A stretch of 12,852 nucleotides of DNA from Candidatus Woesearchaeota archaeon. Its GTDB lineage: Archaea; Nanobdellota; Nanobdellia; Woesearchaeales; GW2011-AR4. Positions 6,935 through 12,735 of this stretch are shown here, in pieces (the stretch's first letter is position 1; each line of letters starts with the position of its first letter). Both the position numbers and the translations under genes were made by a program. The stretch is taken from NCBI GenBank assembly GCA_030751755.1, contig JASMFO010000062.1, positions 1 to 12,852 of the forward strand, read 5' to 3'. The notes below the pieces were generated by a model, which saw only the letters and a program-made list of their open reading frames with translations, made no database searches and had not been told where the DNA came from.

Positions 6935-7900
6935 ATGACACTAGACAGCCAAAATATGCTTCAGGTTATCAAAGACTTTCCTAAGCAATGCAGAGAAGCT
7001 TTAGGCCTGCCAAAAGGTATTTCTGCTTCTGGAAAAATAAATAATATTGTTATTGCAGGTATGGGCGGCTCTGCTATGGGAGGCGATTTACTGAAGATTT
7101 ACCTAAGCAATACAAATATCCCTGTTTATGTCAATAGAGACTATAAGGTTCCAAATTTTGTTGATGAAAATAGCTTGGTTTTTGCTGTTTCTTATTCTGG
7201 CAATACAGAAGAAACATTAAGCGCTTTAAATGCTGCAAAAGAAAAAAAAGCACAAATAATAGGGATTACTTCTGGTGGTAAGCTGGCAGAGGAATGCGAA
7301 AAAGTAGTAAATATTCCTTCTGGATTGCAGCCAAGAGCTGCTTTAGGATACTTATTTTTTCCAATGCTTGGTATTTTACACAATACAAACATTATCAGAG
7401 TAAAAAATGATGAATTGAATGAGATGATGGGCATTTTAAAACAAACAAACAAATTTAATGAACAAGGAGAAGAGTTATCCAAAAAACTGAAAGAAAAAAT
7501 TCCAATAATCTATGCTTCAGAAGCTTTAGGTGCAATAGCTTTCAGATGGAAAACCCAGATAAATGAGAATGCAAAGATGCCTGCTTTCTACAACGTTTTT
7601 TCAGAGATGAATCATAATGAAATAGCTGGATACAAAAGTATGGATCATAAATTTAGTGTCGTTATGATTCTGGATAAAAATGATAATGATAGGGTAAAGA
7701 AAAGGATGAATATCTGTAAAGAAATAATGGAAGAATATGTGGAAGTAGAAGAAGTTGAAACACAAGGAGAGAGCTTGCTAGCAAGAATGTTTTCTGCAAT
7801 TTATTTAGGAGATTATGTCAGCTACTATATGGCCCTATGGAACAGAGTTGATCCAAGCCCTGTTGATATTATTGAGGGTATGAAGAAGAAATTAATGTAA
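6935..7900 (+). CDS. Bifunctional phosphoglucose/phosphomannose isomerase
   Basis: This 321-aa enzyme has the tandem SIS sugar-isomerase fold of archaeal PGI/PMI, which interconverts glucose 6-phosphate or mannose 6-phosphate with fructose 6-phosphate. Motifs seen are GMGGSAMGGDLL (42-53), SYSGNTEETLSALNAA (86-101, phosphate-binding serines), ITSGGKLAEEC (111-121) and PRAALGY (133-139), whose Arg134 corresponds to the catalytic-site arginine known from crenarchaeal enzymes. FSEMNHNEIAGY follows, with the conserved His227/Glu229 region. The length matches the family (about 300-340 aa). The gene has its own TATA box and ends 51 bases before rad50. A probable phosphohexomutase fragment at the right edge belongs to neighbouring hexose-phosphate metabolism. 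Confidence 0.93.
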   Translation: MTLDSQNMLQVIKDFPKQCREALGLPKGISASGKINNIVIAGMGGSAMGGDLLKIYLSNTNIPVYVNRDYKVPNFVDENSLVFAVSYSGNTEETLSALNAAKEKKAQIIGITSGGKLAEECEKVVNIPSGLQPRAALGYLFFPMLGILHNTNIIRVKNDELNEMMGILKQTNKFNEQGEELSKKLKEKIPIIYASEALGAIAFRWKTQINENAKMPAFYNVFSEMNHNEIAGYKSMDHKFSVVMILDKNDNDRVKKRMNICKEIMEEYVEVEEVETQGESLLARMFSAIYLGDYVSYYMALWNRVDPSPVDIIEGMKKKLM

Positions 7901-7906
7901 GAATCA

Positions 7907-7922
7907 TATAAAAATTTATAAC
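7907..7922 (+). promoter_or_regulatory. TATA-like element upstream of rad50
   Basis: ATATAAAAATTTATAA lies about 30-45 bases upstream of the rad50 ATG. It would give a short leader carrying the GAGGGGG element at 7943-7949, a Shine-Dalgarno-like sequence only two bases from the ATG (five if GAGG is the pairing part). rad50 may therefore be transcribed independently of the PGI/PMI gene. Confidence 0.4.
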
Positions 7923-7951
7923 CTTTTACATATTTCTTATTTGAGGGGGAA

Positions 7952-10015
7952 ATGTTATTAAAATCAATTAAGCTAAATAATGTTAGGAGTTATCTTGACC
8001 AAAAAATAGACTTTCCCATAGGCTCTTTGCTTCTTTCTGGAGATATTGGGTCTGGTAAATCTACAATTTTGTTGGCAGTAGAGTTTGCCTTGTTTGGCTC
8101 CAAGCCGTCTGAGCTGCCAGCTTCCTCGCTGTTAAGGCACGGCAAGAATGAAGGCTCTGTTGAATTAAGTTTTGAATTAGAAGGAAAAAATATTATTATA
8201 AAAAGAAACCTGAAAAAAGGAAAGAATGGCATAAAACAAGAAGTAGGTCATGTAATAACTGGCGGAATAAAAAAAGAATTAAGCCCTGTTGAGATGAAAA
8301 GCCAGATATTTGATTTGTTAGGATATCCAAAGGATCTGGTTGCAAAAGGAAAAGATCTGATTTACAGGTATACTGTTTATACACCTCAGGAAGAGATGAA
8401 AAGAATTCTTGCAGAAGATACAGACACCAGGTTGAATACATTAAGAAAAGTATTTAACATTGATAAATATAAAAAAATAAGAGAAAATTCTTCTATATTC
8501 CTAAGATCTGTAAAAGAAAAAAGAAAGGAATTTGGAGGCTTTATTTCTGACTTAGAGGAAAAGAAAAGGGAATTGGAACAAATAAAGAAAGAAATTTCTG
8601 ATTTGGATGAAAAAATAAAAATTATTATGCCGAAAGTCGAAAAGGCAAAAGAAGATGTCAATAAAAAAAGAAAAAAAATTTCTGTATATGAGGATAAAGT
8701 TAATGAATTAAATAAACTGAGAAATGATTCAACAATTTTAGATTCTGATTTGAACAACATAATAAAAAACCATAATAAAAATAACAATGATATTGAAAGA
8801 TTAATCAAGCAGATAACTGAGCTTGAAAACAATTTGGGAAAAGAGGAAATAATTGATAGCGCAGTAATAAAAGAAAAAGTACAAAATTTGGAATATAACA
8901 TTAAAAAATTAAATGAAGAATTGGAAAATATAAAACAAAAGCTTAACGAATATGGAATCAATAAAGATAAGGCAGAAGAGATTATTGACACAGTTTCCAA
9001 AATGGAAAAATGCCCTTTATGCCTGCAAAATGTAGAGCACGAACATAAGAATTCTATTAAAGATTGGGAAATCCGGAATATAATAGAAGCTGAGCAAAAC
9101 ATAAAAGTATATTCTGAAAAAGAAATAGAAATCAGGTATAAATTAGATTCTGTAGAGAAAGAAAGGGAAGTATTAAGGGAATCAGAAAGCAAGATAGAGC
9201 TGATAAAGCTGAAAATGCAAAACATAAAAGAAAAGAAGCAAGAAAAAGAAGATCTGGAAAAAGGACAGATTAAGATAAAAGAAAAAATTGGAGAAATAAA
9301 CACCAGGAAAACCGAGGTTAACAATCAAATTGATGGTAGAAAAAATGTTGAAGAAGATTACAAGATAGTCAAAGCGCAGCTGGATATAGCGTTGGAAGAG
9401 GAAAAGAAGCTGGATATAGAAAAAGTAACCCTGGAAAAAGAAAAAGAGTCGTCAAACAGAATCTCAAAAAATTTGGAAGAAGAAATAGAGAAAAAATCCA
9501 AAGCAAAAGAAAAATTAAACTATTTGGTAGAGATGCAAAACTGGCTGGAAAATTATTTTGCAAATTTAATGATTACAATAGAAAGACATGTAATGTTGCA
9601 GATTTACCGCGAGTTTAACGAATTGTTTAAGACCTGGTTTAATGTTTTGATAGAGGACGAAACAATATCTGTAAGGCTGGATGATGAATTTACCCCAATA
9701 ATTGAGCAGAATGGCTATGAAACCTATGTTGAGAATTTGAGCGGAGGAGAAAAGACTGCAGTTGCTTTATCTTACAGACTGGCATTAAACAAAGTAATAA
9801 ATGACATTGTTACAGATATAAAAACAAAAGATATCCTAATGCTGGATGAACCAACAGATGGCTTTAGTTCTGAACAGCTTGATAAGGTAAGAGATGTTCT
9901 AGATCAACTAAATATGCAGCAAGTAGTTATTGTAAGCCATGAATCAAAAATAGAGAGCTTTGTGGATAATGTAATAAAGGTGGGGAAGGAAGAGCATGTT
10001 AGTAAAGCATATTAA
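7952..10015 (+). CDS. rad50: DNA double-strand break repair ATPase Rad50 (short form)
   Basis: This 687-aa SMC-like ATPase partners with Mre11 in end processing of double-strand breaks. The N-terminal lobe carries Walker A GDIGSGKST (30-38) and a Q-loop region YTPQEEMKRIL. A long Lys/Glu coiled coil follows, interrupted near the middle by the zinc hook CPLC (Cys354 and Cys357), through which two Rad50 molecules dimerise. The coil then returns to a C-terminal lobe with the ABC signature LSGGEKTAVALSYRLALN (from 596), Walker B ILMLDEPTDGFS (catalytic Glu633) and the switch His in VIVSHESK. It is shorter than the roughly 850-900 aa typical of archaeal Rad50, the shortening being in the coiled-coil arms. 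The usual mre11, herA and nurA neighbours are not in the window. Confidence 0.96.
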   Translation: MLLKSIKLNNVRSYLDQKIDFPIGSLLLSGDIGSGKSTILLAVEFALFGSKPSELPASSLLRHGKNEGSVELSFELEGKNIIIKRNLKKGKNGIKQEVGHVITGGIKKELSPVEMKSQIFDLLGYPKDLVAKGKDLIYRYTVYTPQEEMKRILAEDTDTRLNTLRKVFNIDKYKKIRENSSIFLRSVKEKRKEFGGFISDLEEKKRELEQIKKEISDLDEKIKIIMPKVEKAKEDVNKKRKKISVYEDKVNELNKLRNDSTILDSDLNNIIKNHNKNNNDIERLIKQITELENNLGKEEIIDSAVIKEKVQNLEYNIKKLNEELENIKQKLNEYGINKDKAEEIIDTVSKMEKCPLCLQNVEHEHKNSIKDWEIRNIIEAEQNIKVYSEKEIEIRYKLDSVEKEREVLRESESKIELIKLKMQNIKEKKQEKEDLEKGQIKIKEKIGEINTRKTEVNNQIDGRKNVEEDYKIVKAQLDIALEEEKKLDIEKVTLEKEKESSNRISKNLEEEIEKKSKAKEKLNYLVEMQNWLENYFANLMITIERHVMLQIYREFNELFKTWFNVLIEDETISVRLDDEFTPIIEQNGYETYVENLSGGEKTAVALSYRLALNKVINDIVTDIKTKDILMLDEPTDGFSSEQLDKVRDVLDQLNMQQVVIVSHESKIESFVDNVIKVGKEEHVSKAY

Positions 10016-10044
10016 CAAATTTCCATAATAAAACAGTAAACAGC

Positions 10045-10091
10045 GAAAAAACTTCGTTTTTTCTGAATATTCGGAAAATTGAAAATTTTCC
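10045..10091. repeat. Three consecutive perfect palindromic elements after rad50
   Basis: The region consists of GAAAAAAC-TTC-GTTTTTTC (10045-10063; 8-bp arms, 3-nt loop), the perfect palindrome GAATATTC (10065-10072), and GGAAAATT-GAA-AATTTTCC (10073-10091; 8-bp arms, 3-nt loop). The first arm contains a T6 run, so the array may act as a composite rad50 terminator. It also lies just upstream of the TATA box of the next gene, so a regulator-binding role is an alternative. Confidence 0.6.
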
Positions 10092-10092
10092 A

Positions 10093-10104
10093 AAACATTT
10101 AAAA
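10093..10104 (+). promoter_or_regulatory. TATA box for the 45-aa zinc-ribbon gene
   Basis: ACATTTAAAAAC is centred about 30 bases upstream of the ATG at 10128, fitting a transcript with a leader of only a few bases. It begins two bases after the last palindrome of the preceding cluster. Confidence 0.45.
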
Positions 10105-10127
10105 ACCCTTAATTCTTTTTTAGACGT

Positions 10128-10265
10128 ATGGAACTTGGGGGTAAAAGTTTGGAAAGCTTGAAGCATGAAGAGAAGGTTAGAATGTGCCCTGACTGTGGAA
10201 GCAAAGAAATTGGTTTTGACAAAGGAGAAAGCTTCTGCATAAAATGCGGTTTAGTTCTTGATTAG
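10128..10265 (+). CDS. TFIIB-type zinc-ribbon mini-protein, 45 aa
   Basis: The gene encodes 45 residues: a charged N-terminus (MELGGKSLESLKHEEKVRM), then CPDC (20-23), GSKEIGFDKGESF, CIKC (37-40) and GLVLD. This layout and the CG-LV ending match the N-terminal zinc ribbon of transcription factor B/TFIIB, the part that contacts RNA polymerase. The spacing between knuckles is 13 residues, against about 15 in the TFB ribbons I know. The cyclin folds and B-finger of full TFB are absent. The reading frame ends cleanly, so this is a stand-alone ribbon, not a truncated gene at a contig edge. Archaea often encode such free TFIIB-like ribbons of unknown role. A TATA box about 30 bases upstream supports this start. 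Confidence 0.82.
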   Translation: MELGGKSLESLKHEEKVRMCPDCGSKEIGFDKGESFCIKCGLVLD

Positions 10266-10370
10266 CTATAATCATTTTTACCAATAATAAATTTCATTTA
10301 ATTATGAATTATTTAATCATTATATTGTATTTTTTATTGTTTAATGATAACTTATCGCAAAAATAAAAGA
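10266..10370. other. AT-rich intergenic stretch without recognised gene
   Basis: This stretch lies between the zinc-ribbon stop codon and the promoter of the small PQ-rich gene. T-runs at 10275-10279 and 10328-10333 could terminate the upstream transcript. A 12-bp segment at 10279-10290 is the exact reverse complement of 10400-10411. No open frame with protein-like composition and no RNA-gene structure was recognised on either strand. Confidence 0.4.
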
Positions 10371-10383
10371 AAACTTTAAAAAG
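10362..10383 (+). promoter_or_regulatory. Strong BRE/TATA promoter of the PQ-rich peptide gene
   Basis: A purine-rich BRE-like stretch (AAATAAAAGAAAA) is followed by CTTTAAAAAG, a near-consensus archaeal TATA box. The TATA centre at about 10379 predicts transcription from about 10405, leaving a leader of about 38 nt before the ATG at 10444. Confidence 0.6.
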
Positions 10384-10405
10384 GATTAACATTTCATAAT
10401 TATTA

Positions 10406-10421
10406 TTGGTATACTTACCAA
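10406..10421 (+). promoter_or_regulatory. Hairpin at the predicted 5' end of the PQ-peptide mRNA
   Basis: TTGGTA-TACT-TACCAA forms a perfect 6-bp stem with a 4-nt loop. It begins at or next to the predicted transcription start and ends nine bases before GGAGGT. It could stabilise the 5' end or affect translation; both are inference. Confidence 0.45.
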
Positions 10422-10430
10422 AAAATTTTA

Positions 10431-10436
10431 GGAGGT
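10431..10436 (+). promoter_or_regulatory. Consensus Shine-Dalgarno sequence GGAGGT
   Basis: GGAGGT lies seven bases upstream of the ATG at 10444. It is the only full-consensus ribosome binding site seen in the window, where most genes appear leaderless. It is the main reason to believe the very short downstream frame is translated. Confidence 0.7.
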
Positions 10437-10443
10437 AAAGAAA

Positions 10444-10554
10444 ATGAGAATAGAAGGCGAAGAACCAACAGAAGAACCAAAACCTGATCAACCTGAACAG
10501 CCACAAGAACAGCCACAGGATCAGCCACAGGATCAGCCACAGGATCCACAGTAA
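10444..10554 (+). CDS. 36-aa Pro/Gln/acidic repeat peptide
   Basis: A short frame encodes MRIEGEEPTEEPKPDQPEQ followed by repeated QPQE/QPQD units, ending in PQ. It contains nine Pro, ten Gln and eleven acidic residues against one Arg and one Lys, so it is strongly acidic and should be disordered or polyproline-II-like. It has no cysteine, signal peptide or hydrophobic segment. It is preceded by a near-consensus BRE/TATA promoter, a 5' hairpin and GGAGGT at ideal spacing, and followed by T-tracts, so it is a complete, self-contained transcription unit. I recognise no family. The frame may be an expressed small protein or the remnant of a longer repeat protein; the strong signals favour the former. 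Confidence 0.7.
   Translation: MRIEGEEPTEEPKPDQPEQPQEQPQDQPQDQPQDPQ
10498..10545 (+). repeat. 12-bp tandem repeat (four copies) inside the PQ-peptide gene
   Basis: Unit CAGCCACAGGAT occurs in three perfect copies at 10510-10545, preceded by one copy with two changes (CAGCCACAAGAA, 10498-10509). Each unit encodes Gln-Pro-Gln-Asp (or Glu), so expansion or contraction by slippage keeps the frame. A partial CCACAG copy follows before the stop. Confidence 0.85.
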
Positions 10555-10573
10555 GGATCAGTAAAAATTAAAT

Positions 10574-10596
10574 TATTTTTTATTTTTTTTATTTTT
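10574..10596 (+). terminator. Triple T-tract terminator after the PQ-peptide gene
   Basis: Runs of six, eight and five T separated by single A bases begin about 20 bases after the stop codon at 10554. This is the form of a strong archaeal intrinsic terminator and supports the small gene being a discrete transcript. Confidence 0.6.
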
Positions 10597-10615
10597 AAAA
10601 CAAAATTTCTGATAT

Positions 10616-10658
10616 TAAAAATTAAGAAAAAGATTAACATAACTTTACTTTAAGTAAA
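10616..10658 (-). terminator. Possible terminator of the methylthiotransferase gene
   Basis: A perfect 7-bp inverted repeat with a one-base centre (TTTACTT-T-AAGTAAA, 10644-10658) overlaps the stop codon. On the minus strand it is followed by CTTTTTCTTAATTTTT, giving short T-runs. The one-base loop makes a hairpin strained, so the T-runs may be the real signal. Confidence 0.3.
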
Positions 10659-11972
10659 ATTCTCTTCAGCACTTATTTTGATTTCAGGAACACTTAGAAT
10701 ATTGGCCTTTAAATCATAAGCAGTACAGTCCTTAATCTTAACATCAACTTCTTGCCCTAAATTGAAATTGCCTTTTATAATCACCGGTTTGTATGCAAAA
10801 TTCCTTCCAACCCAGGTATTATCTTTCCCAACTTCATCAATTATAACTTTTCCTTTCCAGCCAAGCCATTTTTTGTTTTGTTTTAGGGCTGTATCTATAT
10901 AAAGTTCTGTTAAAACCTTACTTCTCTCTTTTTTTATATTCTCTGACAGTTGCTTCATTCTTGATGCTATAGTATTTGGTCTTGGAGAAAACCTTGAGAT
11001 GTTAATCACATTCGGCTTTATTTCCTGAATTAAATGCAAAGAATCTTGGAACTGCAGTTCTGTCTCTGTTGGAAATCCAACAATAATATCTGTTGCTATG
11101 GTTACATCCTTGACATATCTTCTGAATTTATTGATTGTTTCCTTGAATTCATGAACATTGTATTTTCTGTTCATCTTACCAAGAACTTCATTATTTCCAG
11201 CTTCAACAGGAATATGCAGGAATTTGAACATACGATTATCCTGGTAAATCTGTATTAAATCATCTGCAATGCTTATAACATGCCTTGGATTGGTCATTCC
11301 CAGTCTTATTTTATAATTTCCTTCTGCATTGTTAAGGATTTCATTCAACAAGTTTGGCAATCTCCTTTTTCCTGTATCTAAACCATAAGCTCCATTATCC
11401 TGGCTTGTAAGCCATATTTCCTTACATCCCTGCTCAACATTTTTCTTAACATCCTTAATAATATAATCTTCTGGATAAGAAAAAATATTTCCTTTGATTA
11501 ATTTTACAGAGCAATAAGTGCAGAAATCTGCACAGCCTGATGCTATTGGTACTATGCCAACAACCTGGTTTGTTCTTACTTTGGGTAGTTCTGCTTTATT
11601 TATCCTTTCCTGAGTAAGGGCTTCTAAAACATTTCCCTGCAACGACTCTTCAACTGCTTCAACAACTCTATGGATATTGTGGGTGTTAATCAAACTTGCT
11701 TCTTGGTTTAGTTTTCTTATTTGAGGTATAATATCTTCAGAAATGCAGCCAGCAACAACTAATTTTTTGTCTGGGAACTGTTCTGTAAATTCCCCTATTT
11801 TTTTCAACGGGACATGAAGGCCCTTGACAGTGCATATATTTAAGATATTTACTTCAGAATGTTCTATGTCACTAACTATTTTAAATCCGGCCTTGGCTAA
11901 TAAACCGGCCATTGACTCAGAATCTGTTGAATTTGCACTGCAGCCATGAGTTTGCACATATACTTTTGTCAT
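10650..11972 (-). CDS. tRNA t6A37 methylthiotransferase, MiaB-like archaeal/eukaryal type (e-MtaB)
   Basis: This 440-aa radical-SAM enzyme should convert t6A at tRNA position 37 to ms2t6A, as CDKAL1/e-MtaB homologues do. The N-terminal domain starts TKVYVQTHGCSANSTDSE and supplies three cluster cysteines: Cys11, Cys47 (NICTVK) and Cys76 (VVAGCI). The radical-SAM motif CADFCTYC places Cys147, Cys151 and Cys154. The barrel includes WLTSQDNGAYG and LHIPVEAGNNEVLGKMNRKY. A C-terminal TRAM-like RNA-binding domain (about 365-425, with WVGRNFAYKPVII) follows. The substrate is assigned from the NICTVKG type of motif and overall likeness to the archaeal subfamily, not from direct evidence. A TATA box at 11991-12002 is spaced exactly for a leaderless message. 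It stands alone between convergent and co-oriented neighbours. Confidence 0.93.
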   Translation of the reverse strand: MTKVYVQTHGCSANSTDSESMAGLLAKAGFKIVSDIEHSEVNILNICTVKGLHVPLKKIGEFTEQFPDKKLVVAGCISEDIIPQIRKLNQEASLINTHNIHRVVEAVEESLQGNVLEALTQERINKAELPKVRTNQVVGIVPIASGCADFCTYCSVKLIKGNIFSYPEDYIIKDVKKNVEQGCKEIWLTSQDNGAYGLDTGKRRLPNLLNEILNNAEGNYKIRLGMTNPRHVISIADDLIQIYQDNRMFKFLHIPVEAGNNEVLGKMNRKYNVHEFKETINKFRRYVKDVTIATDIIVGFPTETELQFQDSLHLIQEIKPNVINISRFSPRPNTIASRMKQLSENIKKERSKVLTELYIDTALKQNKKWLGWKGKVIIDEVGKDNTWVGRNFAYKPVIIKGNFNLGQEVDVKIKDCTAYDLKANILSVPEIKISAEENFT

Positions 11973-11990
11973 AATATTAAATTAATAATA

Positions 11991-12002
11991 GATTTTATAA
12001 AT
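11991..12002 (-). promoter_or_regulatory. TATA box of the methylthiotransferase gene
   Basis: On the minus strand ATTTATAAAATC is centred about 26 bases upstream of the ATG at 11972, predicting transcription starting at the A of the ATG. Confidence 0.55.
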
Positions 12003-12057
12003 GTTTTTGTGGAGATGAGAAATATTGGAATTAATTAATTGAATAATTATTTTATTT

Positions 12058-12543
12058 TTATTTTTTGTATTTGATTAGTGGCATTGTCATAATCCAATCA
12101 GTAAGAATTCTTGTTTCATATTCATCTGGAGTGTGTATGCTTTCGTGGATATCCACCATTTTGGCAAAATTTCCAGATAAATCATCCCTTCTCCAGGCCT
12201 TAATATCACCTAAAAAAGTGTATCCATATAGGCCTTCATTACCGCTTACAGGAAAAGTTTCCAAATTTTTTCCTGGCACCCTATCAGTAAAGTCATGCAT
12301 AGATTCTAATCTTCTATCCAGATAAGTGCTTATTGCCGAGCTATAAATAATGCCTTCTCTTTCTTGTTGATAGTTGTCTACATAAGCTAAATTTTCATGA
12401 TTATTACCATTTATTTTATTTTTATCAACTAGATCAGAAAGTTCTTGTTCTTCTTCATCTTTTCTTTCAAATAATGAGGTAGAATATTTAATTAAATTTT
12501 TAAGAATCTCCTCTCTGTCTATTTCATAATTTGTTGATACCAT
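12058..12543 (-). CDS. Hypothetical protein with a C-terminal HExxH motif
   Basis: This 161-aa protein has an acidic, polar N-terminal half (residues 1-60, with a DEEEQELSD run). The more structured C-terminal part contains NEGLYGYTFLGDIKAWRRDD (102-121) and VDIHESIHTPDEYETRILTDW (130-150, with His133, Glu134 and His137). HExxH is the zinc-binding signature of zincin metallopeptidases. Glu141 or Glu143 could serve as a third ligand, although the spacing is shorter than in well-known clans. No signal peptide or membrane helix is present, so it should be cytosolic. I recognise no family, and the motif may be coincidental. A TATA-like box (TAATTAAAAATTC) at about 12560-12571 precedes the start by the usual distance. 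Neighbours give no functional clue. Confidence 0.8.
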   Translation of the reverse strand: MVSTNYEIDREEILKNLIKYSTSLFERKDEEEQELSDLVDKNKINGNNHENLAYVDNYQQEREGIIYSSAISTYLDRRLESMHDFTDRVPGKNLETFPVSGNEGLYGYTFLGDIKAWRRDDLSGNFAKMVDIHESIHTPDEYETRILTDWIMTMPLIKYKK

Positions 12544-12559
12544 TATATTTGCATCTTAG

Positions 12560-12571
12560 AATTTTTAATTA
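12560..12571 (-). promoter_or_regulatory. TATA-like box for the HExxH protein gene
   Basis: On the minus strand AATTAAAAATTC is centred about 23-27 bases upstream of the ATG at 12543. It lies just after the stop codon of the 44-aa zinc-ribbon gene, so the HExxH gene may be transcribed separately from that gene. Confidence 0.35.
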
Positions 12572-12573
12572 CT

Positions 12574-12708
12574 TCAACTTTCTGCCCTTGCAACCTCATG
12601 CTTACACTTTTCACATTTTAGTATTTTATATTTACTTCCTACTATTATTTCTTCCCGTAGGAGTTCCATTTCTATCTTGCATTTCTTGCAGTAATTGTCC
12701 CCCACCAT
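12574..12708 (-). CDS. Four-cysteine zinc-ribbon-like mini-protein, 44 aa
   Basis: A short minus-strand frame encodes MVGDNY, the knuckle CKKC (7-10), a charged middle (KIEMELLREEIIVGSKYKI), the knuckle CEKC (32-35) and a KHEVARAES tail. The two CxxC pairs separated by 21 residues and by beta-strand-like sequence indicate a single zinc ribbon. The family is not recognised; small free ribbons of this type are often nucleic-acid or protein binders. It starts 27 bases after the stop of the upstream phosphohexomutase-like gene in the same orientation, so the two may be cotranscribed. A TATA-like AAAATAAATAG overlapping that gene's end offers an independent start. An in-frame GTG one codon later is an alternative start. 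Confidence 0.75.
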   Translation of the reverse strand: MVGDNYCKKCKIEMELLREEIIVGSKYKILKCEKCKHEVARAES

Positions 12709-12735
12709 CTTAACATATACCTTTTAACTCTACTA

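Noticed and set aside
8386..9324. A 312-codon open frame on the minus strand opposite rad50
   Set aside because: It is the antisense of the Lys/Glu-rich coiled coil, which reads as Ser/Phe/Leu-rich sequence; it has no motif or promoter, and Rad50 motifs fix the coding strand.
10279..10411. A 12-bp exact inverted repeat (10279-10290 and 10400-10411)
   Set aside because: It is AT-rich and low in complexity, has a 109-base separation with no other supporting structure, and the left arm lies outside the predicted transcript; chance is likely.
10309..10506. A 65-codon hydrophobic minus-strand frame across the PQ-peptide promoter and gene
   Set aside because: It lies antisense to the strong BRE/TATA, hairpin and Shine-Dalgarno sequence and is only a Phe/Leu-rich shadow of AT-rich DNA.
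10498..10551. Tandem repeats as a possible CRISPR or origin iteron array
   Set aside because: The units are 12 bp, directly adjacent without spacers and in frame within a short gene, so they are a coding minisatellite.
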